Below are positions 34,262 to 42,205 of a DNA stretch of 64,000 nt, piece by piece. This DNA comes from Deltaproteobacteria bacterium. Its GTDB lineage: Bacteria; Desulfobacterota; Desulfarculia; Adiutricales; Adiutricaceae. The translations under genes and the position numbers were made by a program. The DNA lies in NCBI GenBank assembly GCA_031273455.1, contig JAISRZ010000069.1, forward strand, positions 1 to 64,000, given 5' to 3'. Position 1 is the first letter of the stretch; each line of letters begins with the position of its first letter. The notes under the pieces were generated by a model. The model ran no database searches. It worked only from the letters and a program-made list of their open reading frames with translations, and was not told where the DNA came from.

Positions 34262-35902
34262 TTAGTCTTTAGAGTCATTCTGTTCGGCCATGAGGCGGTA
34301 TTTGGCCGCCTTCTCGGGATTTTTGGGGACTAAATCGCCAGTCTCATACATTTCCATCAAGGCCAATTGGGCTTCTTGGTGCCCATTTTTCGCCGCCAAA
34401 TGAAACCATCTAAGGCCTTCCCGTTGGTTTACCGCCACGCCTTCGCCATTAAGATACATAATCCCTAATTCGAATTGCGCGTCCTTGATCCCCTTATCAG
34501 CCGCTTGGCGGAACCATTTAGCGGCTTCCTTTTCGTCTTTGGGCGCGCCATCGCCATTGAAGATACAGTCGCCCAAAAAATACTGAGCCTCCGCGTTCCC
34601 TTGCTCCGCCGCTAAACGATACCATTTACAAGCCTCAGCGTAGTTTAGCGGACAGCCAAGACCCTCGTGATAACAGACGCCCAGTTTCATTTGCGAGAGC
34701 GCGTCCCCCGCCTCCGCCGCTTGACGAAACCATTTAGCGGCTTTCTTCGGGTTTTGGGGCGCGCCTTCGCCTCTCCAATACATATTCCCCAGATTAAATT
34801 TCGCGTGGACATGCCCTTTTTCCGCCGCTTTAAGAAACCACTTAAAGGCTTCTTGAGGATCTTTTTTGACCCCTTCGCCAAAGAGGAAACAGGCCCCCAA
34901 CTGAAATAACGCGTCAGGGTCTCCGATCTCAGCCGCTTGACGAATCCATTTAAGTCCTTCGATTTCATTTCCCTCAACGCCCTGGCCCTGGAAAAACATG
35001 ACGCCAAGGCCTAATTGGGCCTCAGAGAGCCCCGCCTCGGCCGCGAGACGGAACCATTTTAAGGCTTCCTTTTCATCTTGGGCCACGCCTTCGCCCCGCG
35101 CGTACATTAAGCCGACGTTATATTGCGCTTCCGCGTACCCTTGCTCGGCCGCGAGACGAAACCATTTGAAGGCTTCCTTTTCATCTGGGGCCACGACTTC
35201 GCCCCGCGAATACATTACGCCGACGTTATGTTGCGCTACCGCGTTCCCTCGCTCGGCCGCGAGACGAAACCATTTATAGGCTTCCTTTTTGTTTGGCTTA
35301 AGCCATTGGCCCTCGTAATACACTTCGCCAAGTCGAACTTCAGCTTCCACTACGCCCTGTTCCGCCGCGTTCCGCAACAGTTTCAGCGCTTCCTTAACGT
35401 CCGCCTCCACCCCCTCGCCCAGAAGATATAAAACGCCTAACTCATATTCCGCGTCCGCGATTCCGCCCTCGATCGCCAGACGCAACCATTTAACGGCTTC
35501 TAGAGGGTCTGCCGCCTCAATTTCGCCATAAGCGATCATCGACCCTAAGTAGTATTGAGCCAGAGGCTCTCCCTGCTCCGCCGCGAAGCGAAACCAGCGG
35601 GCGGCTTTAACCAAGTCTCGTTCTGGCCCTTTTTGATCGTACATCAGGCCTAGATTAAATTGAGCCTCCGGGTGCCCTTTTTCCGCGGCTTTCAATAAGC
35701 AATTAAAGGCCTGGTCGTCATCTTTGGGAACGCCTTCGCCTGAAGAATACTTTTCAGCCAATTGGAACAGAGCCTCGGCCTCAGCCGAAACCGGGGCTTT
35801 TTCGTCCACCCCCGCCGCCTTTAGAGGAACCGCGAACATTAAACCAATAACAACCAAGAGAAATATCAATTCCACGAAAAGCCACCTGCAATTTGTTATC
35901 AA
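34262..35902 (-). CDS. Exported Sel1-repeat protein (14 repeats)
   Basis: 546 residues, the longest of the array. A hydrophobic leader (ELIFLLVVIGLMFAVPLKAA) precedes 14 Sel1 units of about 36 residues, with two irregular ones near the N-terminus (MYDQKGPERDLVKAARW and MIAYGEIEAADPLEAVKW). The ORF begins with TTG and no good ribosome binding site is seen, so the exact start is uncertain. Repeats 5-7 share long words (KEAFKWFRLAAEQG, KEALKWFRLAAEAG) and look recently copied. Confidence 0.87.
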   Translation of the reverse strand: MITNCRWLFVELIFLLVVIGLMFAVPLKAAGVDEKAPVSAEAEALFQLAEKYSSGEGVPKDDDQAFNCLLKAAEKGHPEAQFNLGLMYDQKGPERDLVKAARWFRFAAEQGEPLAQYYLGSMIAYGEIEAADPLEAVKWLRLAIEGGIADAEYELGVLYLLGEGVEADVKEALKLLRNAAEQGVVEAEVRLGEVYYEGQWLKPNKKEAYKWFRLAAERGNAVAQHNVGVMYSRGEVVAPDEKEAFKWFRLAAEQGYAEAQYNVGLMYARGEGVAQDEKEALKWFRLAAEAGLSEAQLGLGVMFFQGQGVEGNEIEGLKWIRQAAEIGDPDALFQLGACFLFGEGVKKDPQEAFKWFLKAAEKGHVHAKFNLGNMYWRGEGAPQNPKKAAKWFRQAAEAGDALSQMKLGVCYHEGLGCPLNYAEACKWYRLAAEQGNAEAQYFLGDCIFNGDGAPKDEKEAAKWFRQAADKGIKDAQFELGIMYLNGEGVAVNQREGLRWFHLAAKNGHQEAQLALMEMYETGDLVPKNPEKAAKYRLMAEQNDSKD

Positions 35903-36001
35903 AGAATAATCTTTTTTTATGTTACTTTATAGTTTTAATCACTGACAATCGCGCGAATTTCGCCATAAAGGTCTTTTAAAACCCTATTTTAAACGATTAC
36001 G

Positions 36002-37618
36002 CTAGTCCTTGACGCCCGCTTGTTCAGCCAAGCTCCGCCATTTGGCTCCTTCCGCCGGATCTTTAGCCACGCCCAACCCCTCTTCGTACATCACCGCCAG
36101 AGCCAGTTGGGCTTTAGGGTGGCCCTTACCCGCGGCCAAAAGAAACCATTTAAGGGCTTCCTTATAATCCACGGCTAGGCCCTCGCCATTAGCCAACATG
36201 GCCCCCAGATGGAATTGGGCGTCAGGGTCCCCTTCTTTGGCCACCAAGCGGAACCATTTAGCGGCTTCCTTATAGTCTTTAGGGCCCCCCTCGCCATTAA
36301 AACGCATGGCCCCTAAGTTGTATTGCGCGTCCACATTCCCGTCATTGGCCGCGAGCGATAACCATTTAATGGCTTCCGCGAAATCTTGGGCCACGCCATC
36401 CCCATTGGCGAGAGCGGCGCCTAAAGAACCTCTCGCTAGCGAGTCGCCGTCCTCAGCCGCCAGACGAAACCATTTAACGGCTTCCTTATGATCGAGCGCG
36501 ACCCCAAGGCCCTCGTAATACATATCGCCCAGTAACGTTTGGGCCTCAGAGAGGCCTTGGGCCGCCGCCTGGCTAATCCATTTAGCCGCCTCTTTAGGGT
36601 CTTTGGCCACGCCTTGCCCTTCAAGATAAAGTAAACCCAAATTGTATTGAGACTCTACATTCCCTTTCTCAGCCGCCTCCCGAAACAATTTCGCGGCTTC
36701 CGCTGGATCCTTTTCCAAGCCCACGCCCAAAAAGCGCATCACCCCCAAGCCAAATCGCGCCTCCGGGCGCTTCCAATCCGAGGCGAGCAAAAACCATTTA
36801 GCCGCCTCCTCATAATTAAGGTCCACCCCTACGCCGCCAAAGTACATTTCGCCTAAGCGCGTTTGGGCGTCTAGGTCGCCGTCTTCCGCCGCTAGACGAA
36901 ACCAACGGACCGCTTCCTTAGGGTCCTCCGCCACGCCTTCGCCGTATAAATACATTAGGCCTAACTCATATCGCGCTGGCGTGTCCCCGCTCTCGGCCGC
37001 CAGAAGGAACCATTTAACCGCTTCTTGGGGATCCGCCGCCACCCCCTCGCCCTCGACCAGCGTCATTCCAAAATTGTATTGCCCAGCCAGATCGCCCAGC
37101 TCCGCCGCTAAGCGATACCATTTAGCGGCTTCGGCTAAGTTTTGGCCCGGCCCCTCTTGGTCATAAATAAGGCCTATTCCCACGTGGGCTCTAGGATGAC
37201 CTTGGGCCACGGCCTTTTTATACCACTTTAAGGCTTCGTCATTATTGGCCGGAACGCCTTCGCCGTTAAAGTAAGCTTCGCCCACCCGGAACTGGGCCTC
37301 CGCGTCGCCTTGATCCGCGGCTTTTTGAAACCACTCCAAAGACTTGGCGTAGTTAAGGACCACCCCCTCGCTATCGTAGTAAGCTTGGCCTAAAGCCACT
37401 TGGGCCTTAACGTGCCCTTTTTCCGCGGCTTTCCGGTACCACTCGAGGGCCTTGGCTTTATCGCCTGGGCCGCCTTCAGCTTTAGAATACTGTAAACCCA
37501 AATTGTACTGCGCCTCAACGTCTCCCGCCGCCGCGGTTTTCTCGTCCACTTCCGCGGCCCATAATGAGGTTGAGAACATTAGGCCAATGAAAATTAAGAG
37601 GAATATTTTCTTCATCAT
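36002..37618 (-). CDS. Exported Sel1-repeat protein (14 repeats)
   Basis: 538 residues. The signal peptide is MMKKIFLLIFIGLMFSTSLWAAE. Fourteen regular Sel1 repeats follow, from YNLGLQYSKAEGGPGDKAKA to LALAVMYEEGLGVAKDPAEG. It is the first gene of the six-gene array in the direction of transcription. Gaps between array members are about 100-290 bases, so each gene may have its own promoter. Sel1 proteins exported by intracellular bacteria can act on hosts (for example LpnE and EnhC in Legionella), but nothing here proves a host role. Confidence 0.88.
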   Translation of the reverse strand: MMKKIFLLIFIGLMFSTSLWAAEVDEKTAAAGDVEAQYNLGLQYSKAEGGPGDKAKALEWYRKAAEKGHVKAQVALGQAYYDSEGVVLNYAKSLEWFQKAADQGDAEAQFRVGEAYFNGEGVPANNDEALKWYKKAVAQGHPRAHVGIGLIYDQEGPGQNLAEAAKWYRLAAELGDLAGQYNFGMTLVEGEGVAADPQEAVKWFLLAAESGDTPARYELGLMYLYGEGVAEDPKEAVRWFRLAAEDGDLDAQTRLGEMYFGGVGVDLNYEEAAKWFLLASDWKRPEARFGLGVMRFLGVGLEKDPAEAAKLFREAAEKGNVESQYNLGLLYLEGQGVAKDPKEAAKWISQAAAQGLSEAQTLLGDMYYEGLGVALDHKEAVKWFRLAAEDGDSLARGSLGAALANGDGVAQDFAEAIKWLSLAANDGNVDAQYNLGAMRFNGEGGPKDYKEAAKWFRLVAKEGDPDAQFHLGAMLANGEGLAVDYKEALKWFLLAAGKGHPKAQLALAVMYEEGLGVAKDPAEGAKWRSLAEQAGVKD

Positions 37619-38128
37619 ATTAACACCAAACGCTATTTATGTTTATAAAACAATAATATTTTATTGTTTCTATTGAAGCCAGTTACGCCCGGCCCAAAAA
37701 GACTGGCCCGAACCATTGAGCCTTGATAATAACCTCTATTCGCTTGATCTCCCCAAGTTCCCATCGACGCGGGACGCTCCCAAACGCCAAAAACCCTTAG
37801 CTAATAAGCGGAAATTGATTTTTATAGGAATTCGATTATCTTTTAAGAGGCTTTAGGCGCCCTGTTTCATATAGTTTAGCACATTTAACCAGCTCTAAAA
37901 AGACGAGCGCGGAAGAGCCGCATACCTAAACGCCAAGCTTAAAAGGCGTCTATTTCCAGAAAATAACGAAACTAAGAGTCACTAGCGATAACTACTTGAC
38001 AAATATGAGGAAGAGTTGTTTAATAAAAAATATTTCGTTTATCCCAGTGTTGTTATCTAGGCTCCGACTAGAACGCGTTGGTTAAAGATATTTTTAAGGC
38101 CGCAGACGGTCTTTGGGCCAATGATTTT
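37619..38128. other. Divergent gap without genes
   Basis: About 500 bases between the divergent Sel1 array and nuclease genes. The right part is AT-rich (aaaaatatttcgtttatccc) and probably holds the promoter of the nuclease gene; no element is distinct enough to call. Confidence 0.4.
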
Positions 38129-39043
38129 ATGTCAGAAAATACTCAAGAAAACATTCAAAACATTCAAGATATCATTGGCCAAGTGGATATATTTTTTGAA
38201 AATTTAAGTGAATATCGCCAAAAATTATTTTCTGACAATATCACACGATCAGAAAAATTTTTTAGTGAATCAAAAGAATACAATCAACAATTTATACAAC
38301 CTAATATAGCGAAAATAGATAGTTTTTTAAAAGAATATAGTTTTTTATTTAGCGTAACTCACCAAACCAACCAGATTCTTGAACGCGCTTTAGCTCCAAG
38401 ATTTTCTGTGTTTAATTATTTTTCATCTGACGAGATGGTGATATCATACATCATCTCAGATTTATTAAACCCAAACGGCTCTCATGGTCAAGGAATATTG
38501 TTTTTAGAATTATTTATTAATATTTTAAACAATGAATTGTCTAAACTAGACAATAACAATGATAAACTCTTATCCATTAACGATTTGGACAAAACCGCGG
38601 TCGCGACTGAAGAAGCCACCTATACCCTCTCGAACAGTCAAAGGCGCGTTGATATAACCTTAAAAAACACCGACTGGGCTATAGGAATTGAGAATAAACC
38701 CTGGACCTGGGAGCAACCAGACCAGCTAAAAGATTACCGGACCCACTTGGAAAGGGCTTATCCTAATCGCCCTTGCCACATTATCTTTTTGTCCGGTAGT
38801 TGCGCTAAAGCCACCACTGACCGCGAACGCGCGCTAACAATCCACCTGGGCTATCGCTGGTCACCAGAAATTTGTGGTTTAGACACTGAGCGAGTTCACC
38901 TAAATCACTGGTTAAAGGAGTGCCATAATACCTGTAAAGTTGAAAAAATACGTGTTTTTTTAGACGATTTTATCAATTGGATCGATAGATCTTTTCAGTA
39001 TTATTCAGACAATTTAGCTCATGGTGCGGTATATGCAAGCTAG
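38129..39043 (+). CDS. PD-(D/E)XK_4 nuclease family protein, N-terminal part
   Basis: About 304 residues from the ATG at 38129; the ORF-track start is a TTG further upstream. A helical N-terminus (about 1-90) leads into the PDDEXK_4 domain: FSSDEMVISYIISDLLNP and SHGQGILFLELFI, then the catalytic core RRVDITLKN (Asp) and AIGIENKPW (Glu-x-Lys), followed by LKDYRTHLERAY and PCHIIFLSG. The active site seems intact. Proteins of this family usually continue for 100-200 residues after the domain; here the frame stops at 39043 and the next ORF continues in another frame. The family is often found near phage-defence or mobile genes, with unknown role. The codon use is AT-rich at both ends and GC-richer in the nuclease core. 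Confidence 0.8.
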   Translation: MSENTQENIQNIQDIIGQVDIFFENLSEYRQKLFSDNITRSEKFFSESKEYNQQFIQPNIAKIDSFLKEYSFLFSVTHQTNQILERALAPRFSVFNYFSSDEMVISYIISDLLNPNGSHGQGILFLELFINILNNELSKLDNNNDKLLSINDLDKTAVATEEATYTLSNSQRRVDITLKNTDWAIGIENKPWTWEQPDQLKDYRTHLERAYPNRPCHIIFLSGSCAKATTDRERALTIHLGYRWSPEICGLDTERVHLNHWLKECHNTCKVEKIRVFLDDFINWIDRSFQYYSDNLAHGAVYAS

Positions 39044-39692
39044 CGATGTTATATTCGATCATTTAATTGAAGATAGCGTTGATAACGATGATAATTTAAA
39101 GATGTTTTTAGATCTTTATGATAATTATTATTCTTATTACCGCAGTTTATGTTGTGAGTTTCATGATAAAGTTCTTTTTAACAGCGCAAAAAATATAATT
39201 ACAGACTATAACAATAAGAATAGTAAAAATTTAACAATTTTCAATCTTGATAATCATGGAGATCCTTATCCTCAATGGCGTCAATTTTATATTAAAGATG
39301 AAAATTCATGGCTTAAAGACATATTTATATCTTTATTAAGCGATAAATATGATTTTAAATCTATGTATTACACTATTCAACTTGGCCCTAATTTACAATT
39401 AACAGAAGAAGGTCAGTCTTTTTTAAGAGATAATTCTCCTCTTTTGTATCCAAATGTTAGCGCTAAATTCGCTAATTATGTATTTACCAATAAGCCGCAA
39501 AGTTTTTGGGACGCGAGTATTCGTCTGGCGATAATAAAAGATGTCGCTACTTTCAGAAAAACTCAAAATGTCGATAACTGTGATGGATGCAAAATCTATA
39601 CTTCCATTATCCCTGTTATACTAGATCTTATTTATAAATTAGTGGAAGATAAAACTAAGTATATTATCGAAAACCCTGAATCAGCTTCTTAA
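39021..39692 (+). CDS. Probable C-terminal part of the PDDEXK_4 protein (frameshifted)
   Basis: A 223-residue ORF overlapping the previous one by 23 bases in another frame. It has no recognisable domain itself, but it is helical and has the place and character of the C-terminal region of PDDEXK_4 proteins (EDSVDNDDNLKMFLDLYDNY then FHDKVLFNSAKN). No ribosome binding site precedes the ATG at 39021. The two ORFs are thus more likely one gene broken by a frameshift than two genes, though translational coupling remains possible. Strongly AT-rich. Confidence 0.55.
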   Translation: MVRYMQASDVIFDHLIEDSVDNDDNLKMFLDLYDNYYSYYRSLCCEFHDKVLFNSAKNIITDYNNKNSKNLTIFNLDNHGDPYPQWRQFYIKDENSWLKDIFISLLSDKYDFKSMYYTIQLGPNLQLTEEGQSFLRDNSPLLYPNVSAKFANYVFTNKPQSFWDASIRLAIIKDVATFRKTQNVDNCDGCKIYTSIIPVILDLIYKLVEDKTKYIIENPESAS

Positions 39693-39802
39693 CGCCCCCT
39701 TAACCTAGCCTCTGGCCCTAAAGGCTAACTTCAGGCCCCAACTTTTCGCCAACCTCTATGGGCGCGGTCTCGCTTTAATTATCTTTCTAATCTTTCGGCC
39801 TG

Positions 39803-39829
39803 GCCGCTCTTATGGGGCGGCTTTTTTTC
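39803..39829 (+). terminator. Rho-independent terminator
   Basis: GCCGCTC (39803-39809), loop TTATG, GGGCGGC (39815-39821), then seven T residues. It is a strong intrinsic terminator about 110 bases after the end of the nuclease ORFs on the plus strand. Confidence 0.85.
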
Positions 39830-40854
39830 TTTTAAAATTCGGTCACTCCCTTACCCTGGCCCTACGGTTTAACGGCAACCATATCGTTCTGGCTATACCT
39901 TTCGGTTTGCCGCCTGGTTCTTGAGCCGCCCTAGAAGATAACTGTTGAAAGCAGACGGCGCAAGTCCGTTCAGCGGCCAATAGCCCCCAAATCCTTGATA
40001 ACCACCCAAAACCCTTCCTTGTCCCTGGAAAGGCTCAGAGATGTCGGTTTTCCCGCGTTTTTACGTCTATTAACCCGACAATCCGCCGCCACCAAAGTGT
40101 CTTCCCTTTGTTAAACGACAATCACCCAGGGCTATATCGCTTGGAGCGTCCCAAAAGCGTCCCAGAACTATACCCCCATACAGACGAGGTTCAACGGCGC
40201 TGTTTTCCCCCTGGCCCATATTGTTCAGCGCCTGGCCACCCTAGCGGTAGTGGTGGGACGGACCCAGCCCCATTTATAAGCGAATCCCCAGGGGGTGGTT
40301 GGGGTAACGACCTAAGGCGAACCACTCAAAAAGCCTCCAACCCCTCTTTATCGCTCTATAAACTCTAAAAAATCTCTAAAAAACAGTTTAGTGTTTCAAT
40401 GAACTCCAAATATATCGTAAACTTCAGCGAAAATCGCCCAGTATTTTAACGGGACCTGCCCTTAAACCTATTAAAATAGTTGTTGCGGGCGAAAAAATCA
40501 CCCATTACGGGTGATTAGAAAAAGAATTCAAACTGATATTATTTTCTCGCGAAACACCGATTTTATGGATTTTTGGTTGATTCTGGAACAAAAAAGTCAA
40601 AGCCAATCTGACCTATTTGGCTCTGGCCTTTACAAGGTGGCTCGCTGTATTGAGCCGCTGAAGTGGGCGTGTCACCCGGGTTGGTGGCTCGCGAACGTTC
40701 TGGATCATCAAGCTAGACAAAATGGAGGGGTCAAGAGGAGTAAATTTAGGCGTATCATTATATAGATAGCGTATTGTATATCATATAGCTATGCCATAAT
40801 TTATGAGTAAATGTTTTGAGATTGATAAATAAATAAGTTTAAGGCGCCCCAAAT
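39830..40854. other. Gene-free region before the signalling island
   Basis: About 1 kb without credible genes; the two ORFs at 40108-40368 and 40511-40765 have no family resemblance or ribosome binding site. One clear hairpin is listed separately. The last 100 bases are AT-rich and probably hold the promoter of the fadL-type gene. Confidence 0.45.
40496..40516 (-). terminator. Hairpin with T-run on the minus strand
   Basis: AATCACCC, loop of five, GGGTGATT. Read on the minus strand the stem is followed by TTTTTTC (overlapping the stem end), as in an intrinsic terminator. No minus-strand gene precedes it nearby, so it could be a leftover or could mark an unannotated transcript. Confidence 0.5.
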
Positions 40855-42162
40855 ATGCATTTTAACAACGCGGCCAGGTCGCGAGCCAATGGCTATCACC
40901 GGTTTTTAGCATTATTTTTACTGGGTTTTTTAGCGATAACCGCCAGGGTAAATCAAGCCCAAGCTGAGGGTTTTTCTCTCTATGATTATGGGGCTCGAGG
41001 GTCATCCTTGGGCGGGGCGATGATGGCTCGTAAACCTGACCCCTCAGCGGTGGCCCATAACCCGGCGTTAATCACCCAACTGCCAGGCTCAACGATTATG
41101 GCCGGATTCACGGCTATTGGTATCTCGGGCGACATTTTGTGGAGCGAGGGCGGACGGTCCGGGCGAACTAGCGTCCATCACTCGATCTACACCATTCCGC
41201 ACGCCTATTTCACTCGTCAATTGAGTCAAGACTGGTTTTTGGGTATTGGCGAGTTCAGTCGTTTTGGCTTAGGCAACGAGTACCCCAGCGATTGGCCAGG
41301 CCGGTTCAACGTTTACGAGGTCTATCTTCTAAGCGCCTCTCTGAACCCGGTTATCGCCTATAAAGCGACTGATAAGCTTTCCCTGGCCGCTGGGGTGGAA
41401 CTCCTTTACGCCTCTTTATCTATGAAAAACCGGATATCTCTCGTCCCAGGAGTGGCCGAGGTGGACGCGCGCATTGAGAAAGCCGATGACCTCGGGATAG
41501 GCTTTAATCTGGCGGCCCATTACCGTTTTAATGACCAGTGGTCCATCGGCCTCCACTACCGCTCCCCGGTCAGAATTGAGGCTAAAGGGAAGATGTATTT
41601 TAGTTACCTCGGCCCGGACATTTCCCAAATAACGGATTCCTACGCGGCCAGGTTTAAAGACGGGATAGTTAAGGGAACGGTCACCTTGCCGGAGTCGATC
41701 GCTTTAGGGGTAGCCTACAACTTGTCTGAAAAGACCTCCCTGGAGCTTGGGCTCACTTGGACTAGGTGGAGCCGTTATCAGTCTTTAAATTTTGAGTTGC
41801 CTGGGAACCTTCCCCCGTCCATTAACCCGAAACATTGGCAAGACACTTGGCGGGTGACTTTTGGCGTGGAAAGAGTTTTAAACGACTGGCTCGATCTTCG
41901 GGTGGGCTTCAATTGGACTGAATCGCCCATGACGACCAATAACGCCGATTACACCGTGCCGACCAATGATCGTCTGACTTACACCTTAGGCCTTGGCTTT
42001 CATAACGATAGTTTTAGCCTGGATGTGGCCTATATCCTGGTGGACTGCCGCTCGCGGAGTTTTAATTCTAGCCCACTACCCAACGGCAATGGAACGCTTA
42101 AGTCCAAAAGCCAAAGTTATATGGCCCATGAGGGAGCTTTAAGTTTGACCTATCATTTTTAA
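40855..42162 (+). CDS. FadL/OmpP1/TodX-type outer-membrane transporter
   Basis: 435 residues. A signal peptide is seen at about 15-38 (FLALFLLGFLAITARVNQAQA, cleavage before EGFSLY). The mature start EGFSLYDYGARGSSLGGAMMA and VAHNPALITQLPG are the hallmark N-terminal hatch of FadL proteins, which let long-chain fatty acids or aromatic hydrocarbons through the outer membrane by lateral diffusion. The remainder is beta-barrel-like with ESIALGVAYNLSEKTSLELGLTWTRW-type strands, ending with an aromatic LTYHF, as expected for outer-membrane assembly. It is the first gene of the signalling island; the next kinase gene starts 43 bases later, so co-transcription is possible. Confidence 0.93.
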   Translation: MHFNNAARSRANGYHRFLALFLLGFLAITARVNQAQAEGFSLYDYGARGSSLGGAMMARKPDPSAVAHNPALITQLPGSTIMAGFTAIGISGDILWSEGGRSGRTSVHHSIYTIPHAYFTRQLSQDWFLGIGEFSRFGLGNEYPSDWPGRFNVYEVYLLSASLNPVIAYKATDKLSLAAGVELLYASLSMKNRISLVPGVAEVDARIEKADDLGIGFNLAAHYRFNDQWSIGLHYRSPVRIEAKGKMYFSYLGPDISQITDSYAARFKDGIVKGTVTLPESIALGVAYNLSEKTSLELGLTWTRWSRYQSLNFELPGNLPPSINPKHWQDTWRVTFGVERVLNDWLDLRVGFNWTESPMTTNNADYTVPTNDRLTYTLGLGFHNDSFSLDVAYILVDCRSRSFNSSPLPNGNGTLKSKSQSYMAHEGALSLTYHF

Positions 42163-42205
42163 TTTAGCCTTAAATATAAAAACAACAAAATACATGAGCA
42201 TTTAA

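Noticed and set aside
34667-35431. Plus-strand ORFs across the Sel1 genes
   Set aside because: Antisense shadows of the repeats; the minus strand reads as clear Sel1 solenoids with signal peptides.
29278-37618. Regular 108-bp DNA repeats as a CRISPR or satellite array
   Set aside because: They are the 36-residue Sel1 protein repeats and keep an open frame.
40108-40765. ORFs of 86 and 84 residues before the fadL-type gene
   Set aside because: No ribosome binding site, no family resemblance, odd composition; one starts inside a hairpin.
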